Shown here one piece after another: positions 48,280-60,112 of a DNA stretch of 64,000 bases. Numbering within the stretch: the stretch's first letter is position 1; each line of letters starts with the position of its first letter. A program made the translations under genes and the position numbers. The notes beneath the pieces are model-generated. The model was not told the origin of the DNA and ran no database searches. It saw only the letters and a list, made by a program, of their open reading frames with translations. Location of the stretch: the NCBI GenBank assembly GCA_026874595.1, contig CM049320.1, positions 3,227,464 through 3,291,463 of the forward strand, in the 5' to 3' direction. Origin of the DNA: Sipunculus nudus. Taxonomy: Eukaryota; Annelida; Sipuncula; Golfingiida; Sipunculidae.

Positions 48280-51200
48280 ATGAATTTTAAGATTCTGAGT
48301 GTTAATGCTAATGGGATTAGGAATTTTATTAAAAGAAGGAAATTATTTAATTGGTGTCATAAACAAGGATTGGATAAAGGTATATGTTTTATTCAGGAAT
48401 CCCATTCTGATACAAAATGTGAACAAGCATGGAAACACCAATGGAGGGGTCATAGTTTCTTTTCCCATGGTACAAATCAGGCCAGGGGAACATTAACTTT
48501 AATTGGGTCAAAACTAGAATTCACATTGTTGGATAGTAAAGTGGACGATGCAGGAAGATTTGTTATGCTATATTGTATCATTCAAGGGTCACACTTTTTG
48601 CTGATTAACGTTTATGGTCCTAACAGTGAGACTGAGCAATTATTATGTTACGAGAATATTTATAATACAATAAATGATAATTTTCAGCCCGATGAAAATA
48701 CTAAGATAATTTGGGGTGGGGACTTTAATTTTTGTTTTTCTGATCAGGATGCTGATGGAGGTAAATTTACGCTTAAGTCAAAAACAGTCGACATGATTAA
48801 GAGGACTATGGAATTACTAAATATATGTGATATCTGGAGAGTTCGAAACCCAAAAGGTAAAAAATTCACCTGGAGACGATTATGTCCACTTACACAACGG
48901 AGATTAGATTTCTTTTTAGTGTCATCGTCTCTGCAACCCTATATTTCACACTGTGATATTATACCCAGTGTTGGCTCGGATCATTCAGCTGTACATCTGG
49001 CACTTAGGTCATTGAACACTGATAAACGTGGGCCTTCCTTCTGGAAATTTAATTGTTCACTTATCAAAGATATAAATTATATAAACAAGATGAAGGAGTA
49101 TATTGTTACAACAAAGCAGGAGTTAGATCGATCAGAGCTAGATGCACGAGGTAAATGGGAGTATCTAAAATATAGCATTAGGAAGTTTACAATTACTTAT
49201 TCTAAAGAAAAGAATAGAAGATTTAAAGATAAATACCTTTCATTTGAAAAAGAAGTAAAAGAAATGGAATGTGCCATCAGTAGTAATCCGAGTCATGAAA
49301 ACTTAGAAAAATATGAAAAGATCAAGAATGAATTGGAGGAATGCTATAATAAAATAACGGAAGGAATTATAATAAGGTCAAGAGCACAATGGCATGAGCA
49401 AGGTGAAAGAAATAATAAATACTTTGTAAACTTGGAAAGGAGAAATAAGAATAAAACTTGTATTAGAAAATTACTTATCGATGGAAATGAGGTAACAAAT
49501 CAGGAAAATATTATGAAAGAAATATATAATTTTTACTGTACAAGATATGAGAGACATATATAAAGCTTTAATGATTGTGAACATTTTTTAGATAGTTGCT
49601 CTAACTTACCAGTATTAAGTTCAGATGAAGCAGAGTTGTGTGAAGGTATGATTACTATAACTGATGTACACAATGCATTAAAATCTATGGCGAATAACAA
49701 GACTCCTGGAAATGATGGGCTTTGCAAAGAATTTTATTTATGCTTCTTCAGTGAATTAGGAAGTTTTTTGACTACATGTCTTAATGAATGTTATAATTTT
49801 GGTGAACTGACTACAAGTCAAAAACAGTCAGTAATCACTCTTCTTGAGAAACCTGGAAAAGATGTAAGATTCATAAATTCATGGAGACCCATCAGTTTAA
49901 TAAATGTTGACTGTAAAATCCTTTGTAAAATACTTGTAGCACGTTTAAGGAAAGTTCTGAATAAATTGGTTGATATGGATCAAAATGCATTTGTTCCAGG
50001 ACGCTACATAGGGGACTCAGTACGCCTTATATCAGATATGATTGAATATTGTGAAGTAGAAAACAAAACTGGAAAATTGTTTGGTGCTGATTTCGCTGCA
50101 GCTTTTGATTCCGTAGATCATGTGTTTATGCTATCGGTATTGAAACGGTATGGATTTGGACCAATGTTTATCAACTGGATAAAATTAATTCATACAGGTT
50201 CACAAAGTTGTGTTTTAAATAACGGATATTCAACCAGACATTTTCCTGTGTCAAGAGGTACTAAGCAAGGTGATCCAATTGCACCATATTTGTTCATTCT
50301 TGTGATAGAAATCTTAATGCATATGGTTAGATCAGAAAAAAAATGTAAAAGGCATTTATATAGGTAGCAATAAAGTAAAACTAACAATATTTGCTGATGA
50401 TGTTACTTTTTTCCTGTCCAATGTGGAGTCATTTAAATATTTGATATCAATAATTGACACATTTGCTAATTATACTTCATTAAAAGTGAATTATGAAAAA
50501 TCAGATGCAGCTTGGTTAGGAAAATGGAAGAAAAAGGAGGAAACACCAATTTCATGTAAATGGGTTAATTTAACAAAATCTGCTATTAAAATTCTTGGGA
50601 TATGGTACACATACAATGAAGAACTTTGTTATAAGTATAACTTTCAGACAGTGGAGGAAAAACTTAAGTTACTGTTTAACATTTGGTCAACTAGAAACCT
50701 TACAATATTTGGACGTACAGAAATTTGTAGAACTTTAGCCTTACCAAAGATTTTGTATGTTTGTAATATGTGCACCGCACCAACAATATTTATTAATAAT
50801 ATCACATTACTCATGAGACAGTTTCTATGGAAGGGTAAGCGACCTAAAGTCAAATATGAGACAGTCATTGGGTCCTTTGACCGGGGAGGTTTGAGCTTCC
50901 CAGATGTTGGTACAAGATTAAAAAATCAGTATGTAATGTGGATAAAAAAATTAACCACAGGTTCAGATAAAACATGGAAAACAATACCTCAGTACTATTT
51001 GAAAGCAATTGGAGGTAAAGATGCAATTTCAATGAATTTTGATATAAAGAGAATTCCATGTCAAATGTTGCCATTTTATAAGGAATGCCTGAAAGAGTGG
51101 TCATATTTTGTTAATAAATACCCTGAATCAGCCCAGGAAGTTATCTTACAACCTTTGTGGAATAATTATCTGAAGTTCAATAAAAATCTTTTTTTTGTAA

Positions 51201-52051
51201 AATATTTTGATAGTTTAAACACAAGAACGGTGAAAGACCTTTTAACAAATAATGGTTATGTGTGTACTTGGCACGAATTGAGGGTAAGGTACCCACCATT
51301 ATCATTTAGCAAGTATTTGTCATTGAGATCTGTTATAGGTTCAATACCTCAAGACTGGATTAGTTTATGTATATCAGAAGAGTTTGTAGAAACTAGAGGA
51401 CAGCGTGTTGTTACAGATACCGGAATTATTGATTTAGCAGAGATTACATCTAAAAGGGTGTATGATTCACTTATCAAAAAGAAGAGCACTCAGTCAACAA
51501 CATTAAAGAAGTGGGCTGAAAGAGGGGAAATTAGTTGTGAACAATTTACACAATATTATGTTGCAGCCCATCAAATTTCACTTGATATGTATAGCAGGGA
51601 ATTCCAATATAAGATTTTACATAACTATTTACCTGTCAACTCTCTGCTTTACAAGTGGAATCTTTCTGACAGTCCGCGGTGTTCATATTGTTTTCTTGAA
51701 TACGAAACAGTGATTCATTTGTTCTGTGAATGTTTTGTGTCCAAAAATGTATACTTTGAAATTCAGACATGGCTGAAAACAGTAAATATATATTTGCCTT
51801 CTCTTAATGTCACAACTATTTGGTTCGGGGTATTACCTGTTAAGGAAAACGTCTTGCTGAATCAGCTTATCATGACCTACAAAATGGTTATTTATTTAAA
51901 AAGAAATGACCCTGACACTAATTTATTTGCGTGTTTTATTAATAAATTGAAACTATTGCAAAATATTGAATATGAAATAGCTCAGAATAAAGGAAAATTA
52001 AATGTACATCTCCATAAGTGGGGGAAAATATTACCACAGTTGTTTAATTAA
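48280..52051 (+). pseudogene. LINE 2 ORF2 (APE endonuclease-RT), one stop and one frameshift
   Basis: About 1,257 codons, close to normal L1 ORF2 length. Endonuclease: SVNANGIRNFIKRRK, CFIQESHSD, WGGDFNFCF, RRLDFFLVSS and VGSDHSAVHL. RT: SWRPISLINVDCKI, FVPGRYIGDSVRLI, LFGADFAAAFDSVDH, RGTKQGDPIAPYLF and FADDVTFFL (about 50,388). C-terminal finger CSYCFLEYETVIHLFCEC (about 51,687). Only a TAA at 49,561 and a one-base shift in an A tract near 50,337-50,343 break it. An untranslated spacer separates it from ORF1. Confidence 0.85.
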
Positions 52052-52313
52052 TATATTAGACTGTATATAAATGCTATGAATGAGAGGCTTCCTGTCCTCA
52101 TTCAATAAGTCATTATTATATTACAATTTGTTATTGTTTGATAGTATATCGTATGATACTATTTATGAGGAAAAAGTATCACTAAGTATGAAATGTTGTT
52201 AATATGTCTGTAAAGTTCTTGTTATTGTATAATGTCCTGTTTGTATTGTATAATGTTATTATGTTTGTATTTGTAATTGTTTGTAATTGTATGTATATAT
52301 GAATAAAAAAAAC

Positions 52314-53389
52314 ACTCTTTTGGCGTGTCTCTGTTTAATTGCATGATTATATATTTATCTCACTCGTGCTCAGACATATTCAACATTAGTGAGATCTAAT
52401 AGCTGATCACGGCAGCGGCAACTGAAAGTAAGAGTTTGTTGGCGGATGTCATTCATAGAATTGCTTTTGAGGGTTTTTTAAAGAATAAGTAAGTTTTGTG
52501 TATGTTGCACAGGTTGTGAAAATATCTTTTTCGGGATAAACTGTATGCGTGATCTATGCCGGTAGCAGAAATGTTTATGAGTAGTGATGTAATGTATATG
52601 TTCAATAAAGTCGGTTTTGACGCATCGCAGAGTTTTAAAGATCTCTGTATTTGTAGAGAATATGACAGGGGAAAAAATAGTTGATAAATATTTATAAAGA
52701 TAAATAAGAAATAAAATATGGATCATGATTCAGTTTATTAAAGTCAGAGTGTCTGTGGATATACTTTTATTGAAAATACGTAAGAATGTTTTGGCAGGAT
52801 GACTTATTTGGTATGGCGCAATACGGTCGGCTCCACTAGTATTTATATTAACAGCAAAGATAAAAAAAAAATCGTCGGCTAAAGACCTATTAGCCAAAAT
52901 ATTAACACATTGTCAATACATTTAGACATTCATCGCTCATGCGCCCCCTGCTGGCGATGCATGGCATTAAGTGGTCTGTCATAATTTAAAAGAAAGGGCT
53001 AAGTGGTTGACTTTCAAATACATGTAATAATTATGCCCACTTCTACTCCACCTTTAGTTGTAATTAGATAAATTTATTAAAAACAAAAACAAACTAAAAA
53101 CTCACAGAGCTGACAGTTAGGAATCGTACTTGCTTAAGATCTCCGAGCGCAAGGCCCGTACACGGTGCAACCGTCTTTTTTTAGGAATAGACCACTATAC
53201 ATTGGTCATGGAGTAGGTGAGTTTTTATTGGTATAGACCTAAATGTGTGCAAGTTACAGGGGGTGTATATTATGATATATACTAATGATAAACAAGAGTG
53301 CGAGGATGAAAAAAAAATATTACAATATAAGATTAGGCATCTGTTCTCGGTGCAGAAGTTTCAGGTTGCGAGTTCATGGTTCCGGCGTA
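52314..53389. other. Unassigned stretch between LINE 2 and the minus LINE ORF1
   Basis: Longer than the ORF1-ORF2 spacer of the related LINE 1 (about 0.5 kb), so it may hold extra inserted DNA. GCGCCCCCTGCTGGCGATGC near 52,945 resembles short words near 54,575. No gene is seen. Confidence 0.45.
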
Positions 53390-54340
53390 CGTGGTCGGGG
53401 GATTTTCTCTCAGTGAGGCTTCCCATTGTGATAATGTACCTGACAGGGTGAATGTTCTCACTTTGTCATGGAAATCTCTGATGACTATATATGTTCCCAT
53501 CCTTTGTCCAACAATCCTTAACCAAATTATCTTGTTTTAGCTGCCGAGCCTGCTTGAACATATTCTGCCTTGTTTTAGTAAAGTCCTCATTTATCTATTT
53601 ATATATTTTGCTCGATCATCTGCTAATTTCAGCTTATTTTTGGCATGATATATTTTTGCCTTTGTACGATGGGAAAGGAACTTAACCAAGATTGGCCGTG
53701 GTCTCCCGTTGCTGTCTGGTTTCCCGACATGGTTGGACCTTTCAATATTATTTAGCGGAATGTTAACATCTAGCAGATTTTGTGCCATATCTAAAATCAT
53801 TTTATCGGTGTTTTCCTCTTTTGTTTCAGTCCAGTTATTCAACACACGGAGTGATGTACGTCGTGAATATTGTTCTTGATTATCTAGGCGATCCTCCATT
53901 TGTGAAATGATGGAATTTAGAGACATAATGTGCGTCTCAGGGGGATTTATTTTTTCCTCAAGTTCCCTGTTTTTTCTGAATCAGTCTTGTCTATGATATC
54001 TTTAAGGACAGTGTTTACAATTTCAGATTTTAAAGCTTCTGCAAAGTATTTGGTGAATTGTGAAGCGTCCTCAATAACAAGTTTGTTGTCGTTTGCACAC
54101 GCTCCATTTGTCTGCACTTGTGAAAGCAGTTGTTCGTCAGATTCGTCGAAGGTCTTGCTGTTGCTCATGTACTGTTTCTTTTGTACTTGTATTTTAGTGG
54201 GGGACGAATCATTTTTGAGTCGTTTACCGTTTTCCTTTATGTTTTTACGCGATTCGGCTCGTGTGCCGCTTGACTTGGTTGAGGTTGAATGAGTGGATTT
54301 GTTCCTGTTTTGTTGCTTGTCTTTTTTTGGGTTCAGTGCC
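53390..54340 (-). pseudogene. Minus-strand LINE ORF1, frameshifted
   Basis: Minus strand: lysine-rich N-terminus, KLVIEDASQFTKYFAEALKS, a short coiled coil, then YSRRTSLRVLNNWTETKEEN, NLLDVNIPLNNIERSNHVGK and RPILVKFLSHRTKAKI. The C-terminal INEDFTKTRQNMFKQARQLK follows in other frames down to about 53,390. Very close to LINE 1 ORF1, which supports one family. Confidence 0.78.
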
Positions 54341-54703
54341 GTTGTGTAAAAGCACCGTATGACTTGTATATTTTTGGCGTCAATGGCGACTTCCGGGTGA
54401 ATGAAAAAAATGAGTCCGTGGCTATGTATGACTGTATTTTAACAATTTTCGTGTCTCACTGCATAAACTATTTGTTTATACACTGATCTATCCTAGGTGA
54501 ATGTTTAATTTATTTTTAATACATCATATAAGAAAATAAATAGTGGAGCCGACCTACCTGCGACCTACTCGCGATGCGCCATCTACCGGAGCATTTTAAA
54601 TTTAGGTTGCAATCTGGGATAGGTCAAATGCATTATAAAGCAAGACAAACAATGTAACTGTTTTATACATTTTTTTCCAGATTTTTTGGTTAGGTCGAAA
54701 AAA

Positions 54704-55839
54704 GGGGTAGTAGAACCTGCTACGGTTCATGCTTGGGTCCAGACATAGAGATGGCTGTGAAGACGTTGCCGCACTTGTTAGTCCCGATGCCCTTGTCACA
54801 GGCTGCGGAGGCCGCACTGAAGACCTGGTACGACATCGTCGCGGGCTGAGAAGGCTCAAGCAGTATTGCCGGCGCCGGCGCGATCACTCTTGGTGGTGCT
54901 GGCGCGATCGGTCGTAGTGGTACCGGCGCGATCACTCTTGGTGGTGCTGGCGCGATCGGTCGTATTGGTGCCGGCGCGATCACTCGTGGTACTGGCAAGA
55001 CAACCGATACCGTCGAGGTTGCAGCAGCTGACGGTGGTTAGGGGTTACCGCGACCCACCTGGCCCTGGCCGGTGGTGTGTGTCCGGGAATGTGAAGGTCA
55101 CTCTCCGGACTTGGACCTACAGTTTCTGTAGGGTTTCTGGCAAGGTCTTCGCTGGTGGAAGAGGCTCTCCAGTGGTGGTTGCTGGTGGCGCGGGGGCTGT
55201 AGAATCATCCTCTCTCGCCTTTTTTCACACTTGTTGTACCTGCAAATATAAAATAAAATTATAATAAACTACATATTTATATGATATTTATACAAATAGT
55301 ATAAAAGATATTTTCTCTGTGGAATATATTTAATATTTGTTCAAAATATGGATAACAATGATATAAGGATAACGCAATGTATCATATGTAATAATTTAAA
55401 AATACATACTGCCAGATTTATCCCTAGATTATTGATGAGTTTGTCTCAGCTCACGTGACATTATTCTTTGTCCCCCCCCCCCCCTCCCCAATATTAAAAA
55501 ATATTACAACCATTCAAAACCACTGATTACATTTGGTGATTAATGACCAACCAAAAACAATAACTTGTGACAAACCACTGATATATTCCTGTGATTATAA
55601 TAATGATTTTACTAACCACTGCAGAAATGTAGTGCGGTTTATTTCCATCGGCTGGATGTTGGTCAGTGCTACGACCATTGCATAAGCCATGACTTGTCCT
55701 TGACGCTTTTGTAAGCCCGACCATCCAGGGCCCACCGCAGTGTCGTGGTTGTAGGTCACACAGCTTCGAAACCACGGATTCCACGTATCGGTTGCACTCG
55801 GGCCAATGAGCAGGACCGCTCATGATGCCAAGGAAACAT
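54704..55839 (-). pseudogene. Copy D transposase exons 11 (5' part) and 10
   Basis: Exon 11 (54,704-55,240) keeps its acceptor (TTTGCAG) and encodes DPSMNRSRFYY and YNK-like ends, with an expanded run of Ala/Pro/Ile-Arg repeats (54,860-54,990; units of about 48-66 bases). Exon 10 (55,617-55,839) keeps CFLGIMSGPAHWPECNRYVE but lacks 26 bases, and its acceptor AG has become AA. Confidence 0.8.
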
Positions 55840-56142
55840 TTGAAAAACAAGCAAAAGGCAACGTTAGTATTTATTTTCAGGTAATAAACAAGCAAGTAAC
55901 CTACACCATGATAACAAACAATACAGGTTCAGAACATGCAACAAGTAAGTCTAAACACTTTACAATGAAACATACATTGTATTGTTCCCCCCCCCCCCCC
56001 CCCATCATACATAAAAGTAAAGCTGTAGTTGTGCGTTTAATGATAATAATTTTATTTGTAATGCGCCGTTTAAAATCATAAACATAGAAATAAAATGTGT
56101 GGAAAACATGTATGGTAAAGAGAATAATTTAATGAAAGTTAC

Positions 56143-56358
56143 CTTTTGATGCTTTCAACACCAGGAAGACCAGGCGGCCCACAAGACTTGGAGGCCTTGA
56201 ATCTGCCGCTAGACTTGGTCTGGTGACGCGGCGCGAAGACTGTGGGTCGCTGATCATACTGGCGGAGGTTGTTCGAGAGTTGGACGATATGGTCAGTCTG
56301 TCCGTTGATCAGTGGTGTATCCGTGTCAAGGAGAGACACGAGGTAGGACGCAAAGGCA
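56143..56358 (-). pseudogene. Copy D transposase exon 9
   Basis: Encodes YDQRPTVFAPRHQTKSSGRF, KASKSCG and ends in ESIKR, matching copy A exon 9 at most positions. The 5' part of the exon and its acceptor are lost; sequence diverges after 56,358. Confidence 0.78.
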
Positions 56359-56419
56359 TCCTGATTAGACCTGATTAACACTTGACATGAAAATGATGGT
56401 AAGTGCATTATTAACCTGT

Positions 56420-58400
56420 AAGCCCAGTAATGTTAAGCCCAGAAATGTGTATTTTAGGTTTCTCAGGTCGGCTGACTGTAAGTCAACTGAGGTATAGGAA
56501 TGGCGCTTTGTCCGTTGTCCGTCCGGCCGTTTGTTAGCAGGGCACAAATAGTAACTGCTGGACATAGAAACTGTAAGTGAATATCAAGGGAGGTCAATAA
56601 ATAATCTTCTTGGAAACCTGAAATTAGGTCACTGCGAAATATATCCTCAGAGCTATGGGGCTTGAAACTACCCCAAAGAATAAAAAAAAATGATACAAAA
56701 CCTCCAATATCTTTCTAATAAATACATGGATTGTCTTGAATCTTGCCTTGAATATTGAATATTTTTTTGTTATTTTAACGAATATTTTTTTCTATTTTTT
56801 TACTATAAAATGACTACAATCATGTCACTTTCTCAGCTATGATTACTTCTATTGTCCCAAAACCTGGTGTGTTTATTGATCATAAGTAGATGTCCTATAG
56901 CAAAAACCCTGTCTGTCTGTCCATCCGTCCATCCACATAAATTTGTTTCCAGATGATGACTCCAGGTTGGATTGACACATGAGTTTCGGGTTATTAGGTC
57001 AAAGATCAAGATCAAGGTCACAGGATTCACTTATTTAAAACGATTATTGCTGCATGTAAAGCCAAGTTTTCCATCCTAAAATTTCCATCTTGTGCATTTA
57101 GCTGATTTGCCAGTCTGGGCAGAGCATAAATTAATTTGGGGTCACAAGGTCAAAGGGCAAGGGGCCATATAGCAAAAACCCTGTCTGTCTGTCCATCCGT
57201 CCATCCACATAAATTTGTTTCCAGATGATGACTCCAGGTTGGATTGACACATGAGTTTCGGGTTATTAGGTCAAAGATCAAGATCAAGGTCACAGGATTC
57301 ACTTATTTAAAACGATTATTGCTGCATGTAAAGCCAAGTTTTCCATCCTAAAATTTCCATCTTGTGCATTTAGCTGATTTGCCAGTCTGGGCAGAGCATA
57401 AATTAATTTGGGGTCACAAGGTCAAAGGGCAAGGGGCCATCTGTTCACAAATTAGTTTCCAGATGATAACACCAGTTTAGTTTGATATATTGGTTTCAAA
57501 CTTAACATATATGGCTCACCACTAAAGTAAGAACCATGTCGATTTTGGTCCCAACGGTCAAAGGTCCAGGTCACAGGACCCATTTCTTTAAAAAGAATTT
57601 GTATGCATTTCAAGCCAAACTTTTTATCACAAACCTTCCATCTTCAAGATATTGCTATCCTGCCAATACGGGTAGATTCTGTTCGATTTTAGGGTCATAG
57701 CGTCAAATTTCAAGGTCACAGGGTCCATCCATTCACAAATTAGTTTATGGATGATAATTCTGCTTTGGATAGACAGATTGGCTTCAAACTTGATTTATTA
57801 AAGACCCACCACTTAAGTAAATTCATTTTAATTTTCAGGGTCCAGAGATCAAAGTGGAAGGTCACAGGAGTCACTTCTTTAAAAAGATTGTGGATGCACT
57901 GTAGATCAAACTTTTCATCCCAAACTTTCCATCTTTCACAGATGACTTACTTACCCAAAGTGAGGAAATCTGTAGATTTTGACGTTACCTGGTCAGAGGT
58001 CAAGGTCACTTTTTAAAAGATTGTTACAATAATCTAAATGCTGAAAGTTCAAGAATACTAACTTCTAAGATTTTTTGGTCACAAGGTTATTGGTTAAGGT
58101 CACAGGACTGTCATTCTAAAAAAATTCTTTAATAATATTCTTATAGACAAATTCAGCTTCGAGCGTCGAGACCCATGGGTCCCTAGTTAATTTAATCATG
58201 ATGAAAAATACAAAGTTATATATTTTGAATTGACAGGTTTATATATTTTGAATCGATAGTATTTAGGTGTTACTTTACCATGACTGAAATGCACTTCTTT
58301 GCGGTCAGTATTTTATACTGGTCTGTTATCATAAACCAACAATGTTAAAACAATGACCCAAAGACCCAAAATAAGTTATATAATAATAAAAATAATACAT
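56420..58400. repeat. Inserted AGGTCA-rich repeat region with a 272-bp tandem duplication
   Basis: The intron between exons 9 and 8 is about 2 kb here against 0.3 kb in copy A. It holds degenerate units with CAAAGGTCAAGGTCACAGG and CTTTAAAAAGATT. Two near-identical units lie at 56,899-57,170 and 57,171-57,442, each with CTGTCTGTCTGTCCATCCGT. This repeat type is common in bivalve genomes, as I recall. Confidence 0.8.
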
Positions 58401-58459
58401 ACATAAGAGTCAGTTCAAATTAATAAACGGATGAAATATATATCTCAGAACCAGGACCT

Positions 58460-59746
58460 TCTTATAAAGAATGAGAGGATGATCGTGGAGTCGCAGCAGT
58501 GCTTGGTTCCACCTCAGGCTCGTCTGAAACTGACGGTGCAGCCACAGGAGAGCTCTTGGTTCTCGGCTGGGGTCGAGACTCCGCCATGGGTGTGATGGAA
58601 CCGGAGCTGTTTCGTCTATCACCTCTTCTGATACGAAAACAGCGACTGCAGTAGGTGAGACAGCACACGGAACTGTGGTGGCAGGAAGTTCCCCAGAAAC
58701 TGTGGCAGCAGAGACTGCAAATAAAGCATATAGCACTTTGGCAGAGTAACCGATTCTTTGCAAATAGTAGACATACATAAACAGTAGTAAAAACACTTAC
58801 AATAACCGATTTAACAATACTAACAACAAATATTTATATATATATACTACTTTTTTTCTCAATATACACTATGTATTATGTTCATTTACAGTTTATAATA
58901 GTTCAAAATTGGAATTAAACTGAAAAATGTCATTTTGTACTCTTAATAGAAAGGGTTGAACCATACACTTAATAAAAATGTTTGAACTATACACTTTGAA
59001 CTATACAGTTAAAAAAGATTAACAAAGCTGTCAGCTGCTTTTGTGTTGCAATTCAGGCAGTATTTAAATATTGCTTCACTTTCCAGTTGCAACTAGGTAT
59101 ACAGCTTCTACTGGTGCTACACTCCGATCATCCTCACCGGACCTGTCGTGATCACACAGAGGTGGCTCATTGGAGGGCTGATCAGGGTCCAGGGTTTCGT
59201 CTAGGTCCACTTTTAGCGTTTTACTTAACAAGTACATCACTTCAATCAACTTTCCTGATCAAATTAAATGACACCAAATTAGTTCGTCTGACTTTTCAGG
59301 AAATTTTACATGAGATAACATTAACATTAAAAAATAAATATAGGGCCTTGTTATGCCCCCCCCCCCCCCTTAACTTAAAGTTGGTATAGACTATCTAATA
59401 TGTTTCAAGGTTCAAGCTTATAGATGTGACAATGCAGTTGTTTCAATGCAAATGTATTAATGCAAAGTTAATGCAATCTACTGGTAATAATATTTTTGTC
59501 TACTTTTAAGATTCAACCAAAATGATGTAAACTTAAACACACCTGTAAACTTGCCAATCTGGCGGACCGGCTGGACTTGGGGTTTGCCGAAGACCTTAAT
59601 GCTGAGCTGGTTCAAGGCCTCGCATAACCAGCGTACGCACAGGAGGTGGTGTCCGCCCGATCGGGTGACAGCAGCTGGGTCTTCTTTCCAGCGTCGGAGT
59701 CCATCCAAAAGGTACGCCTGAAAGTGCAGGTCACTGGCACTGTTAC
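58460..59746 (-). pseudogene. Copy D transposase exons 8, 7 and 6
   Basis: Exon 8 (58,460-58,714) begins VSAATVSGELPATTV with an intact acceptor but its donor GT is AT. Exon 7 (about 59,090-59,254) is shortened and lacks the donor. Exon 6 (59,543-59,746) keeps both splice sites and SASDLHFQAYLLDGLRRWKE, 18 bases shorter than in copy A. A C tract lies near 59,355-59,367. Confidence 0.78.
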
Positions 59747-60112
59747 CTGTAACAAACAATTAGAAAGCATTACAGTATCAATCAAAGGATATTCTTATAA
59801 TTTATCTTCTTCATTACTGACTAAAAGAAATAATTATGCCATTTTCCCAGGGCAACCTCATGTTCTAGGTGTTCACCGGAAAGTTATCATGAGAACATAA
59901 ATGAGATACTACATTTTTATTTGTATTAAGTTACAGTCAATACTTGCAGTTATGTAACTCCTTTATTTCTACACTTTGTCTACTACCATTCATTGGTATT
60001 GGCGACAAGACTTCTCAGTATTATGGGATAAAGTGCAATTAATGTGAAAAAAATTCATCCACAAATTAACTGGCCAGCAAGATTACAAATTATAAAGTTA
60101 CACCTACTTGGA

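Larger units (their letters stand above)
46450..52313 (+). mobile_element. L1/Tx1-like LINE 2, nearly intact, nested in the minus-strand LINE
   Basis: ORF1 (about 46,980-47,775) and ORF2 (48,280-52,051) are followed by a short tail with GAATAAAAAAAA at 52,303-52,313. The exact 5' border is not visible; I place it between the minus LINE ORF2 start (46,400) and ORF1. It belongs to a different subfamily from the other two L1-like elements and is the best preserved, so probably the youngest. Confidence 0.78.
42787..54703 (-). mobile_element. L1/Tx1-like LINE on the minus strand, split by another LINE
   Basis: ORF1 (54,340-53,390) and ORF2 (46,400-42,860) are in the right order on the minus strand, with the plus-strand LINE (about 46,450-52,313) between them. 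The element lies inside the last exon of copy D: exon sequence stops at 42,786 and resumes at 54,704. Same family as LINE 1. Confidence 0.78.

Noticed and set aside
53100-53200. Possible tRNA-derived SINE head
   Set aside because: A B-box-like CGATTCC word is present on the minus strand, but no convincing A box or cloverleaf can be formed.
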